From contig NZ_ATUG01000003.1 of NCBI RefSeq assembly GCF_000420085.1, positions 868,001-932,000 of the forward strand: a DNA stretch of 64,000 nucleotides, given 5' to 3'. This document shows positions 17,302 to 25,103 of this stretch, piece after piece. A model generated the notes under the pieces. It did not search any database and was not told where the DNA came from. It worked only from the letters and a program-made list of their open reading frames with translations. The translations under genes were made by a program, and so were the position numbers. How positions within the stretch are numbered: position 1 is the stretch's first letter; the number at the start of each line of letters is the position of its first letter. The DNA is from Desulfospira joergensenii DSM 10085 (lineage in GTDB: Bacteria; Desulfobacterota; Desulfobacteria; Desulfobacterales; Desulfobacteraceae).

Positions 17302-17634
17302 CTATCTTTTCCATCCCCCGATCAGATGGAGATGAAGATGGAAGATCACCTGGCCTCCGCCTTTTTCCACGTTGAACAAAAGTTTGTACCCGGACTGATC
17401 CACCCCCTGTTCCTTGGCCATATCCCTGGCAACCATGAACAAATGGGACACGATGGACTCCTCTTCCGAAATCAGATCGTTGACGCTCCGGATATGCTTT
17501 TTGGGAACAATGAGCAGATGAACCGGGGCTGCCGGATGAATATCTTTAAAGACCACGCAGATATCATCCTCGAACAGAAACCGGCTCTCCACTTCTCTTT
17601 TTACAATTTTACAGAACAGACAGTCGTCAGACAT
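17302..17634 (-). CDS. HIT family nucleotide-binding protein (Hint-like)
   Basis: A 110-residue histidine-triad protein of the Hint branch, which hydrolyses nucleoside phosphoramidates and acyl-adenylates. The N-terminal CLFCKIV holds a possible zinc Cys pair. HPAAPVHLLIVPKKHI and the C-terminal triad HLHLHLIGGWKR carry the catalytic histidines. The ATG at 17634 has an AAGGAGAA site. It is the last gene of a run with a sirtuin, a ThiF-like and a MoaD-like gene. The triad reads HLHLHL where most have HVHLHI, which should be functional. Confidence 0.92.
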   Translation of the reverse strand: MSDDCLFCKIVKREVESRFLFEDDICVVFKDIHPAAPVHLLIVPKKHIRSVNDLISEEESIVSHLFMVARDMAKEQGVDQSGYKLLFNVEKGGGQVIFHLHLHLIGGWKR

Positions 17635-17689
17635 TTGATTCTCCTTTTCCGTGGGAATAGAATCTCTTTTGGGAATATTGTCCCTTGCT

Positions 17690-18433
17690 TCAACCGCGGT
17701 CGAGACGGTCAAACTCTTCCATGAGGCTTTCCATGGCATGGACCGCCATGTCCTCCAGAAAAATGTCCGTCACAGAATTGGAATACTCGGAAGGACAGGG
17801 GTTGATCTCGATGATAGAGGCGCCGTTGGCCTTTGCCGCCGAAGGGATCAAATTGGCCGGGGCAACGGTGCCGGTGGTGCCGATGAGCAGAAAGCAGTCG
17901 GCTTTGGTGGTCTCGTTAAAAGAGAGGGTCCGGGCGGGCTCGGGAATGGCCTCCCCGAAAAAGATCACATCCGGTTTCAGGATGCCGTCGCATTTGGCGC
18001 ACAGGGGGGGCAGCCGGCTCAGATCTGCCTGGGAGATGTTGTACCGGGTCCGGCAGGAGAGACAGACCAGCTTCTTTAATGAGCCGTGGAATTCATGGAC
18101 CACACGGCTTCCGGCATCAAAATGAAGGTTGTCCACGTTCTGGGTGATCACCCCCTGAAGCTCATCCCTGGCCTCCAGTTCGGAAAGGGCATAATGGGCC
18201 GGATTGGGCTCCACCCTGCCGAAAAGATCATAGAAGATCTCCCGGATCACTTCCCAGGAACGCCGGGTATTCTCATGGAAATACCGGATATCAAAGGTTT
18301 CAGGATCATATTTATTCCAGAGACCGTTTTCCCCCCGAAAGGGGGAGATCCCGCTTTCAACGGAGATCCCGGCCCCGGTAAAGGCGATGCACCGCTTGGA
18401 TTCCCTGATCATTCTGGCTGCTTTTTCGTACAC
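17690..18433 (-). CDS. cobB: NAD-dependent protein deacylase, sirtuin family
   Basis: A 247-residue Sir2 protein that removes acyl groups from lysines with NAD. NAD-binding GAGISVESGISPFRG, TQNVDNLH and GTTGTVAPANLIP are present; the catalytic His is in VVHEFHGS. The zinc-binding cysteines are CLSC and CAKC. The residues that mark desuccinylases (Tyr and Arg after the GAGIS motif) are not evident, so classical deacetylase or broader acyl specificity is open. The start is GTG at 18433 with an AAGGAGG site. It lies 73 bases after the ThiF-like gene and 55 before the HIT gene. Sirtuins control acyl-CoA synthetases in many bacteria. Confidence 0.92.
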   Translation of the reverse strand: MYEKAARMIRESKRCIAFTGAGISVESGISPFRGENGLWNKYDPETFDIRYFHENTRRSWEVIREIFYDLFGRVEPNPAHYALSELEARDELQGVITQNVDNLHFDAGSRVVHEFHGSLKKLVCLSCRTRYNISQADLSRLPPLCAKCDGILKPDVIFFGEAIPEPARTLSFNETTKADCFLLIGTTGTVAPANLIPSAAKANGASIIEINPCPSEYSNSVTDIFLEDMAVHAMESLMEEFDRLDRG

Positions 18434-18506
18434 TCCCCCTCCTTAAAAATTTCCCCGGATGTTTCGGATGGGATCTGGTCCGGGCTTTATTCTCCTGCCC
18501 GGTCTC

Positions 18507-19211
18507 TTATTCCAGATCCACCGTCTCAAACCCATTGGACCAGAGATCGGCAATGAGCAGTTTGTTTCTCAGAATCTGCCCCCGTCCTAGTAGAACTTTT
18601 ATGGATTCCGAGGCCTGGAGAGCCGCCGTCATCAAGGCACAGGCCGCAAGGTTTCCGGTCAGGGTTTCGATTCCGGTTGAACCGCATTCCTCCCGGGGAC
18701 CGTAAATCAATTCAATCCCCCTATCTTTTGGGAAGACCGTCGTGACCTGGCCGGTCATCCCGGCAATGGCTCCGGACACCAGGGGAATGCCGGCCCCTTG
18801 GGCAGCGTCCTGGACAAGGAACCGGGCATCAATGGTATCCAGGCAGTCCACCACCAGGTCCATACCCCGGACAAGGCCGGGCAGAGATTTTGTGTCTGCA
18901 TATTCAACCCTGGCCTCCACCCGGATATCGGAATTTATAGCCCGGATTCTTTCCTCGGCCGCCAGGGCCTTGGGAGTTCCCACAAGGTCTTCCCGGCTCA
19001 AAAGCTGGCGGTTGAGGTTGGTGGGATCGAACCGGTCCCCGTCCACCAGGGTCAGATGTCCCACCCCGGTCCTGGCCAGAATCTCGCAGACCCCTCCCCC
19101 AAGGCCTCCCAGGCCGATCACGATGACCCGGGCCTTTGCCAGACGCTTCTGATCCTCCAGGGAAAGGCTATTGAAATTTCTCTTATACCGATCTTCTAAA
19201 AATTCCGACAT
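18507..19211 (-). CDS. ThiF/MoeB/HesA family E1-like adenylyltransferase
   Basis: A 234-residue E1-like enzyme that adenylates the C-terminal Gly-Gly of a sulfur-carrier protein. The nucleotide-binding VIVIGLGGLGGGVCEILARTGVG, the Arg finger in LNRQLL and the DLVVDCLDTIDARF segment are clear. The paired CxxC zinc motifs of E. coli MoeB are not present, as in HesA-like members. The gene 47 bases upstream encodes a MoaD-like carrier that ends in Gly-Gly-Gly, so the two probably work together in molybdopterin or another sulfur-transfer path. Confidence 0.88.
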   Translation of the reverse strand: MSEFLEDRYKRNFNSLSLEDQKRLAKARVIVIGLGGLGGGVCEILARTGVGHLTLVDGDRFDPTNLNRQLLSREDLVGTPKALAAEERIRAINSDIRVEARVEYADTKSLPGLVRGMDLVVDCLDTIDARFLVQDAAQGAGIPLVSGAIAGMTGQVTTVFPKDRGIELIYGPREECGSTGIETLTGNLAACALMTAALQASESIKVLLGRGQILRNKLLIADLWSNGFETVDLE

Positions 19212-19258
19212 AAATTAAAATGGATGCGCACCATCCGCAATTCTCCATTATCAAGGGA

Positions 19259-19489
19259 TTACCCGCCTCCCACCGGGGGAAACAGCCCCACCCGGTCCCG
19301 GTCCTGCAGGCAATAGTCCCTGCCCTCCCTTTTTCCGTTTACAAAGATCAGCTTAACCGAGTTCCCCGGGATGCCGAGATCCTCCATGAGCTTTTCAATT
19401 CGGGTTCCCCGGGCCACTTCAAAGGCCTCAGGATTTTCAGGAAGATACTTGGACAAGGTAACAAAAAGCTTCAGATCGATAAAAATCAT
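19259..19489 (-). CDS. MoaD/ThiS-like sulfur carrier protein
   Basis: A 76-residue beta-grasp protein. It shows LKLFVTLSKYLP at the start, the VNGKREGRDYCLQDRDRVGLFPPVGGG ending, and a C-terminal Gly-Gly for thiocarboxylation. Together with the following ThiF-like gene it forms a carrier/activator pair. Its likely pathway is molybdopterin (Mo/W cofactor), given an AOR and an FdhA in the same region, but a ThiS-type role is not excluded. The ATG at 19489 opens a divergent region shared with the hypothetical gene at 19587. Confidence 0.88.
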   Translation of the reverse strand: MIFIDLKLFVTLSKYLPENPEAFEVARGTRIEKLMEDLGIPGNSVKLIFVNGKREGRDYCLQDRDRVGLFPPVGGG

Positions 19490-19586
19490 TTGGGTTTACA
19501 CTTTTACCTCTGGCTGTTATTAATTGAGGTAAATATGCCATAAACCGGCATTATTGTACATGGTTTTAATAGATACGGAAAATCCA

Positions 19587-20129
19587 ATGAACAGCATCGA
19601 GAACAAAAAGATCACCCACCAGGACCTGGCCAAAAACCTGGCCAGTTTTGCCATTGACCGGAAGGATCTTAAGGAGATCCTGGCGGCCCTGCCCCGGGAC
19701 CACGGCCTCAACCTGACCGCCATTGAATATGAACTGGGAATCCTGAAAATCCTGTCCGTGGGATGGGGAATCTCCTTTTACATGGCAGCCTCGGATAAAA
19801 GCAAGGCCCCGGTTTCCCGGTCCTTCTGGGAAATCATCCGGGAGATCTCCCAGAACATATCCACCCTTACGGAAACCACCACGGGAAAACAGATCGACTA
19901 TTTCGCCATACTCAAAGAGCGCCTGGACACCTATCTGGAAAAGATGCAGGCAAATCCCAATCAGGCCACAGACCCCACAGCCGTTATCGGCCCCATGTTT
20001 GCGGATGCCTGCGGTTGTTCCGGCAATGCCATTGCCATACTCACGGGCACCAAGATGTTCACCCTGACCCTGGGATCGGTCAAGGAATACCTCAATGCCG
20101 TAAAAGTAGAGGACATTAAGTTCAATTGA
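19587..20129 (+). CDS. Conserved-looking hypothetical cytoplasmic protein
   Basis: About 180 residues, not recognised. The N-terminal half is helical and charged (KKITHQDLAKNLASFAIDRKDLKEIL). A more hydrophobic middle (ILKILSVGWGISFYMAA) may be a buried helix. A Cys-containing FADACGCSGNAIAILTG lies near residue 145. Codon use matches the neighbours. I chose ATG 19587 because it has an ACGGAA site; in-frame ATGs at 19554 and 19560 would lengthen it by up to 11 residues. It is followed at 79 bases by a rhomboid protease gene on the same strand, possibly co-transcribed. Confidence 0.7.
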   Translation: MNSIENKKITHQDLAKNLASFAIDRKDLKEILAALPRDHGLNLTAIEYELGILKILSVGWGISFYMAASDKSKAPVSRSFWEIIREISQNISTLTETTTGKQIDYFAILKERLDTYLEKMQANPNQATDPTAVIGPMFADACGCSGNAIAILTGTKMFTLTLGSVKEYLNAVKVEDIKFN

Positions 20130-20207
20130 GAATTTCAGAACAGCGCTGCGTCTTTCTCTCCCATGGCAGATAACACCTAAAGCCCCTGACAATAATTTGG
20201 AACCCTT

Positions 20208-20930
20208 ATGAAACCCCAGTCTTTTTTCACCCCTGCTTTTCTTTTAAAGGGAATCATCTATACCAATATATTCATGTTTGTGACCTGCCTGATCTTCAGC
20301 GGGAAAGAGACCCATTTTTCCATCAACCCCTTTGAAGCCCTGTCCCCCACAATGGACGTGCTCAACTTCATGGGAGCTTCCGGCCGGATCCCCATTGCCC
20401 ATTACAAGGCCTGGTGGTCCCTGATCACGGCCAACTGGCTCCACGGCAGTCTGCTCCACATCCTCTTTAACATGCTTGCCCTGAGGACCGTGGCTCCCCT
20501 GGTCATTCACGAGTACGGCAGATTCAGGATGTTCACCATCTATACCCTGGCCGGGGCCGGGGGGTTTTTGCTCTCCTACCTGGGCAATGTCTACATGACC
20601 ATCGGAGCCTCTTCAGGCCTCTGCGGCCTCATCGGGGCCCTGCTCTACTTCGGCAGATCCCAGGGTAGCGAATGGGCCCATAGGGTCTATAAGCAGACCT
20701 CGGGCTGGATCATCAGCCTGATCCTCATCGGATTTCTCATCCCCAACATCAACAATTGGGGCCATGCCGGGGGGCTTTTGACCGGCATTCTCTTTGGCTG
20801 GATTTTCTCCTACAATGACCGGAGAAGGGAAAACCTGCTTGACAGGATCCTGGCCATTGCCTTCATGGGTATCACGGCCCTGCTCCTGATCTTTCCCGTG
20901 ATCCAGGGAACCTTTTTGATTTTTTCATGA
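20208..20930 (+). CDS. Rhomboid family intramembrane serine protease
   Basis: A 240-residue membrane protease with about six helices. The family motif NWLHGSLLHILFNMLAL lies at about residues 84-100. The catalytic serine is in GASSGLCGLIGA (near residue 130) and the catalytic histidine in NWGHAGGLLTG (near residue 185). Topology and spacing match active rhomboids. Substrates cannot be told from sequence. It is the last gene of normal base composition before an AT-rich stretch. Confidence 0.92.
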   Translation: MKPQSFFTPAFLLKGIIYTNIFMFVTCLIFSGKETHFSINPFEALSPTMDVLNFMGASGRIPIAHYKAWWSLITANWLHGSLLHILFNMLALRTVAPLVIHEYGRFRMFTIYTLAGAGGFLLSYLGNVYMTIGASSGLCGLIGALLYFGRSQGSEWAHRVYKQTSGWIISLILIGFLIPNINNWGHAGGLLTGILFGWIFSYNDRRRENLLDRILAIAFMGITALLLIFPVIQGTFLIFS

Positions 20931-21249
20931 GATAGGGGGGATTAAAGGCTCAAGGCTGAAGGTTTTTTGGAAAGCAAAAGTCCAAAGCCGAAAGTCTTTC
21001 AGCAGTCAGGGTATGAGCACAGCAAATCCTTTGACAATTTTTAAAATTTCTCTAGGCCTGCTGTTTGTCAAGCAGGCCCTGCCGTCTCAATCTGACTGGC
21101 AATTTTTCCTTGCACGGGGTACCAGGGTAAGGATATTCTTCAATAAAGTTAAATTTTGGCTTTTCGATACCGGTACAATATGTGGTAGATGGACAATTTT
21201 TGAAAAAACCTTCAATAACACCGGTACATTAATGCTCAGGTTTTGCATT
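20931..21249. other. Gap at the left edge of the AT-rich island
   Basis: No convincing gene. It holds a hairpin with arms GGCCTGCT (21055-21062) and AGCAGGCC (21071-21078) and an A/G-rich stretch of near-repeated words (AAGGCTCAAGGCTGAAGG, AAAGCCGAAAGTC). A short reading frame that begins at 21013 has no ribosome site and runs into the DUF4386 gene on the other strand. Base composition drops in G+C from about here. Confidence 0.5.
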
Positions 21250-21939
21250 TTATCTTTTGATGCTTTTTATCAACAGGTACAAACAAAGTGACAACTCACC
21301 GATTAGCGGGGCTATATATATCGGAACGATCACAGAAGAATATCTCGGACTCAAAAAAAGAGTCAAACTTCCTACCACATATCCGATTCCTGCAAACACC
21401 ATCAGTATGCCTACGATCCTGGAAAAATAACCGGACTTGAATAATAGGAACCCCATAAATAAACAATGCATCCCAAAGAAAACCAAACCGAGATCATAAC
21501 CGTGCTTGTGAATATTGAGAAACATCAAAGCCATGGCATTGATTTGGTCGGGACTGAAGGCACTGAGATATTCAGTACCGCTCAAAATTAGCAACGCAGC
21601 AAAGTAATTGAGCAGATTGCCGCCATAAATAGCAGTTCCTGTTAGTCTAAACCCGGCTGATATCAAAGAAACAGATCTGTTTACCGGTTTCAGCAGGACA
21701 TATAATAAGAATGCAACAGCCACATCACATATGAAAACGACCAAATCACAAGCAAAACCAATTCTGAATAGCCATTGAGACGAAAGAATATTTTTTGCTG
21801 TAATGTCAGCATCCCCATAGGAAATCAGATTTGAACGAATAAATATTTCACTGTACAGCCCCAGGATAATTATAGCCAGATAGAGCAAACCGGTAATCCT
21901 GGCATAGGTTACAGCGGGTATTTTGAGTGACTTTTTCAT
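21250..21939 (-). CDS. DUF4386 family membrane protein
   Basis: A 229-residue protein with about six transmembrane helices, matching the DUF4386 pattern: ARITGLLYLAIIILGLYSE at the N-terminus, the SAFSPDQINAMALMFLNIHKHGYDLGLVFFG segment in the middle and a C-terminal LIGELSLCLYLLIKS. The function of the family is not known. The gene ends a minus-strand run EamA - NAD(P)-binding - GNAT - DUF4386, with an 11-base gap to the GNAT gene. The ATG at 21939 has only a weak ribosome site. Codon use is AT-rich, unlike genes at 1-20 kb. Confidence 0.8.
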   Translation of the reverse strand: MKKSLKIPAVTYARITGLLYLAIIILGLYSEIFIRSNLISYGDADITAKNILSSQWLFRIGFACDLVVFICDVAVAFLLYVLLKPVNRSVSLISAGFRLTGTAIYGGNLLNYFAALLILSGTEYLSAFSPDQINAMALMFLNIHKHGYDLGLVFFGMHCLFMGFLLFKSGYFSRIVGILMVFAGIGYVVGSLTLFLSPRYSSVIVPIYIAPLIGELSLCLYLLIKSIKR

Positions 21940-21956
21940 TTTCAATGATATGAATT

Positions 21957-22388
21957 CTATTGATCCTTCACCAAACCTGATTTAACAGCCGCATCCTGAT
22001 CTTGGAAAATGGCCATGGCTGTCACCATCGGCTTAAACCCGAGTTTCTCATAGAAAGCTTCCTTTCCGGGGTTGGCATATAAAATTATTTTTTTATGTTT
22101 TTTTGAAAATGATAACAATTGTTTGACGATTGATTTTCCGATTCCTTTGCCTTGAAATTCAGGATGAACCACGATATCACAAAAATAGGCGCAGTCAACA
22201 CCATCTGCCACAACCCGTCCGGCACCGATAAGTTTTGTGCCGCTATAGACGAAACATTTAAACATGCTGTTTTTTAAGACTTTTTTAAGATAGTCTACGG
22301 GTTTAATGCCTAACGGAGCTATCGTATACAGCATGGACAGCTCATCCCAATCGATATTATCCGTATTATATGACCAGTTCAATTCCAT
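21957..22388 (-). CDS. GNAT family N-acetyltransferase
   Basis: A 143-residue GNAT protein. The acetyl-CoA site is seen as VVHPEFQGKGIGKSIVKQLL (motif A, Q-x-x-G-x-G), followed by ILYANPGKEAFYEKLGFKPM (motif B). The N-terminal MELNWSYNTD segment and length fit small single-domain members. The acceptor substrate is unknown. It lies 18 bases after the NAD(P)-binding protein gene and 11 before the DUF4386 gene, so it is probably co-transcribed. Confidence 0.88.
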   Translation of the reverse strand: MELNWSYNTDNIDWDELSMLYTIAPLGIKPVDYLKKVLKNSMFKCFVYSGTKLIGAGRVVADGVDCAYFCDIVVHPEFQGKGIGKSIVKQLLSFSKKHKKIILYANPGKEAFYEKLGFKPMVTAMAIFQDQDAAVKSGLVKDQ

Positions 22389-22406
22389 TTTCTTTTTCCT
22401 TTATTC

Positions 22407-23048
22407 TCAATAAGCAACCGTGAACCGTTCCCTGTTATGAGTGGGCTGTTCAACCTCATCCATCAGCGCAACAGCCAAATCTTCCATTGAAATGACGGAT
22501 TTTCCATCAGTATTCAACAGCAGATGATCTTTACCTGTCCGATATGTTCCCGTCCTTTTACCGGGTTTAAGTACAGCTGGTGGGCAAAGGTAGACCCAGT
22601 CGACATTCTCTTTTGCTTCACAGAGTTGATACTGCTCAACACATGCCAAGGCAATATCCCTGAAACTCGGATATACGAATTCCGGATCATTTACAACCAG
22701 TCTGTTTTCTGTTCCGGGAACAATCAGGGATCCGGCTCCACCTGATATTATAAGGCGGACATTTGTGTTTGCCAGCCCGGCCAGTATGGATCGGGTTGTT
22801 TCCACTAACTGATTCTCGTTGCCCGGTCGAGGCCGAATGGCTGAAATGACCACATCCTGTCCTTTACTCAGCAGGACAATATCCTCCGGGTTGCTCACAT
22901 CCCCTGTCCTGCCAACTGCACCTTGAGGCAATGTGGAGAATTTCTTTTCATCCCTGGCCACAGCCGTGACTTTATGTCCACGCATCAGAGCTTCTTTTAC
23001 GATTCTGCTCCCGACATTGCCAGTGGCGCCAAATATCGTTGTTTTCAT
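22407..23048 (-). CDS. NAD(P)-binding Rossmann protein (COG2910/NmrA-like)
   Basis: A 213-residue atypical short-chain dehydrogenase-like protein. The dinucleotide site is TIFGATGNVGSRIVKEALMRG. VVISAIRPRP and RLIISGGAGSL follow, typical of the COG2910 group of putative NADH-flavin reductases. A Tyr-x-x-x-Lys catalytic pair is not evident, so reductase activity is uncertain. It overlaps the EamA gene by four bases. The substrate is unknown. Confidence 0.85.
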   Translation of the reverse strand: MKTTIFGATGNVGSRIVKEALMRGHKVTAVARDEKKFSTLPQGAVGRTGDVSNPEDIVLLSKGQDVVISAIRPRPGNENQLVETTRSILAGLANTNVRLIISGGAGSLIVPGTENRLVVNDPEFVYPSFRDIALACVEQYQLCEAKENVDWVYLCPPAVLKPGKRTGTYRTGKDHLLLNTDGKSVISMEDLAVALMDEVEQPTHNRERFTVAY

Positions 23049-23977
23049 TTTTTTCCTCCTTTGTCCCGCTGGATCAAAACCATGGCTGTTACAACCAGTA
23101 AAATACCGGGAACGGTAACGGGGATAAAGCGTTCCATTCCTGAAATGATGCTCAGCAGGATGACAAAAACCGGGGTTATGAAATTGTAGGCAGATGCTTT
23201 GGCCGCGCCGATTCGAACGATGCTGAACTGCATTAGGAAAAAGGTGATCAATGTGGTGAATATTGATAAATAAGCAACTCCGGCATACACATTCAGTCCG
23301 ACATCTTTCCAGTTGATCTGTTCCATATCCTGCAGGGAAATAACAGACAGCCAGACACTGCCCCAGAGAAGTACCCAGAAAGTCAGTAATTCCATGGGTT
23401 CATTTTGATACAGTTTTTTGATCAGCACGTTGTACAGTCCAAGCGCCAGGCATCCGATAAAAAAGACAATGTCTCCATAATTCAGGTTTAAGTTCGCTAA
23501 TGCGCTGATGTCCCCGCGAAATACGATCCAGACAGCGCCGAGCGTTCCGACAAACAGGCCCAGTGCCCGGGCTCTGCTGATGCTGTCCTTGTTTAAGATT
23601 GCTGCGAAAACGGCCGTAACCGTTGGAACCAGTGTGAATAAGGCACCTGCATTCAACAAGGTGGTGTAACGGAGGCTTTCAAACATGCACCAGAAAAAGA
23701 TAACCAGCGGGATGCTGATAATGATGTAATGCGTCATACTTCTCAATGACGGGAGTTGGAATCCGTTTCGAACAAGAACATAAGGCGCAAACAATAATGC
23801 GGCAAGCATGAATCTTAAGGACATCATTACTGCAGGGGGCAAGGCATTTGTGATGCTTGCACCTACCGGAAATGAGCTTGCAATGAGCAGAATATTCAAC
23901 AGCATGAGTGCATGAACAAATCTGTTTTTATTTTTTGGAGCGGATAAGACCGCACTCGTGTGATTTAGATCAGTCAT
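23045..23977 (-). CDS. EamA-domain transporter (DMT superfamily)
   Basis: A 310-residue inner-membrane protein with ten predicted helices in two EamA repeats. The first repeat has ALPPAVMMSLRFMLAALLFAPYVL and the second VLLWGSVWLSVISL and AYNFITPVFVILLSIISG. Family members export metabolites or amino acids. It starts 53 bases beyond the end of the exported protein gene at 24031, with a strong hairpin between them, so its transcription may be partly separate from the sigma-54 promoter further upstream. Confidence 0.9.
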   Translation of the reverse strand: MTDLNHTSAVLSAPKNKNRFVHALMLLNILLIASSFPVGASITNALPPAVMMSLRFMLAALLFAPYVLVRNGFQLPSLRSMTHYIIISIPLVIFFWCMFESLRYTTLLNAGALFTLVPTVTAVFAAILNKDSISRARALGLFVGTLGAVWIVFRGDISALANLNLNYGDIVFFIGCLALGLYNVLIKKLYQNEPMELLTFWVLLWGSVWLSVISLQDMEQINWKDVGLNVYAGVAYLSIFTTLITFFLMQFSIVRIGAAKASAYNFITPVFVILLSIISGMERFIPVTVPGILLVVTAMVLIQRDKGGKK

Positions 23978-23998
23978 TTTATATCTCCCTTATGAAAC

Positions 23999-24022
23999 GG
24001 CCCTGCTTGAAAAAGCAGGGCC
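23999..24022 (-). terminator. Strong stem-loop between the 24031 gene and the EamA gene
   Basis: Perfect 10-base arms GGCCCTGCTT (23999-24008) and AAGCAGGGCC (24013-24022) with a GAAA tetraloop. On the minus strand it is followed by GTTTCAT, without a long T run, so it may be a leaky terminator or RNA-stabilising hairpin that lowers expression of the four downstream genes. Confidence 0.55.
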
Positions 24023-24030
24023 TTGTGCTT

Positions 24031-24849
24031 TTATCTTCTGGTCAGAAGCTGAGGGGTCTCTTTAGAAAAATTGATCCATGGATTCTTTCCCAGGGTTTCG
24101 GCCCCCTGGACATTGGGTTCCTTGTAGCGCATGACAAAATGTTCCGGTCCATGGGCATAGGCAACCACCAGCCCGTATTCAGCATCAAAAAATCCGCCAT
24201 GGGGAATCAGTCCCGGGTAACTTACCCGCCACGCATGCCCACTTTTTCCGACATGACCAAATGTCAATTTGCCTACCACATTTCCAGGTAGAACAAAAAA
24301 CCATGTGTAAGGGCCTCCGGACACAATGGTCATGACTTCATCAATGCCGACGCCGTCTTCAGAACTGTTTACGTGGAGTTTACCGAATTTTTCCTGAAGA
24401 TAAATGGTCATTTCAGGGCTTAGTGATTTCATATCGTACACTTTTGGATACGGTGGTACGCCGATTTCTGAGGTTGAAAGCGAGCCGCCGTGTAAGGCAG
24501 CGGGTACTCTGCCAGCACGTTGAATTTCCTCCAACAGACCTTGCCGGTCCAGGGAAAAAATCGATATCAACTCATCTGCTTCAGCAGTGGTCAAAGCACG
24601 ACTTTGTGATGTCTCAAGAATCTGGCCGGCCGCTTCAGGAAGCGGAAGTGTGCTGACCCTGACGCCCACGGCACGTAAAACCTCATTAATCTGGTTTACA
24701 CCGTAAGTTGAAGGCGAACGATCGCTGTAGGCCAGTTCTATAAATTCTTCATTTTGTGTTTGGGTGTTCACCTCAGTGTTTGCAGTGAAACCATAAATAA
24801 TGGCTGCGGAGATGACCATAAAAAGTAATATTTTAATTGAAGTATTCAT
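24031..24849 (-). CDS. Exported protein of unknown function under a sigma-54-like promoter
   Basis: About 272 residues. The N-terminus MNTSIKILLFMVISAAIIYGF is a signal peptide or anchor. The rest is soluble: a helical first half (residues 40-120) and a second half rich in aromatic and Gly residues (GGPYTWFFVLPGNVVGKLTFGHVGKSGHAWRV, GGFFDAEYGLVVAYAHGPEHFVMRY). I do not recognise a family. The ATG at 24849 sits five bases after GGAGG; a nearby in-frame ATG at 24861 would place that site inside the gene. It faces away from the PAS/sigma-54 activator gene and is its best candidate target. Confidence 0.72.
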   Translation of the reverse strand: MNTSIKILLFMVISAAIIYGFTANTEVNTQTQNEEFIELAYSDRSPSTYGVNQINEVLRAVGVRVSTLPLPEAAGQILETSQSRALTTAEADELISIFSLDRQGLLEEIQRAGRVPAALHGGSLSTSEIGVPPYPKVYDMKSLSPEMTIYLQEKFGKLHVNSSEDGVGIDEVMTIVSGGPYTWFFVLPGNVVGKLTFGHVGKSGHAWRVSYPGLIPHGGFFDAEYGLVVAYAHGPEHFVMRYKEPNVQGAETLGKNPWINFSKETPQLLTRR

Positions 24850-24932
24850 CATATCCTCCATATTTTTCAGGTAAGTTTTTTATTAACGAATGACGTTGAT
24901 ACTTTGCCTTTTTTCTCGTTATCTATAATTAG

Positions 24933-24949
24933 ATCAATTATTGTGCCAA
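24933..24949 (-). promoter_or_regulatory. Sigma-54-like promoter for the exported protein gene
   Basis: On the minus strand the sequence is TTGGCACA-ATAA-TTGAT, against the consensus YTGGCACG-N4-TTGCW. The -24 element is perfect apart from the last base; the -12 element has GA where GC is expected. Transcription would start near 24921, about 72 bases before the ATG at 24849. Confidence 0.5.
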
Positions 24950-25014
24950 CTCGAAGATATATCGTAACCACTTGATACTAAGAGGTTTTTTAAATTTATA
25001 CGCCGTTTAAAAAC

Positions 25015-25072
25015 CTCAAATTATTGAGATTTTTAAAGTTGTGGTTATCTTTATCTCAAATATTTGAGATAA
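25015..25072. promoter_or_regulatory. Two palindromic activator-binding candidates (enhancer sites)
   Basis: A perfect 22-base palindrome at 25051-25072 has the half site TTATCTCAAAT. A second copy of its core, CTCAA-ATTA-TTGAG, lies at 25015-25028. The centres are 40 bases apart (about four helical turns). They stand about 100 and 140 bases upstream of the presumed sigma-54 start site of the minus-strand gene, and just before the activator gene, so they could serve both activation and autoregulation. Confidence 0.6.
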
Positions 25073-25103
25073 ATTGCGGCGATCAATAAAAAGAGAATTC
25101 GTT

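Noticed and set aside
21013..21291. Possible 92-codon gene at the edge of the AT-rich island
   Set aside because: No ribosome site, composition like non-coding sequence, and overlap with the end of the DUF4386 gene.
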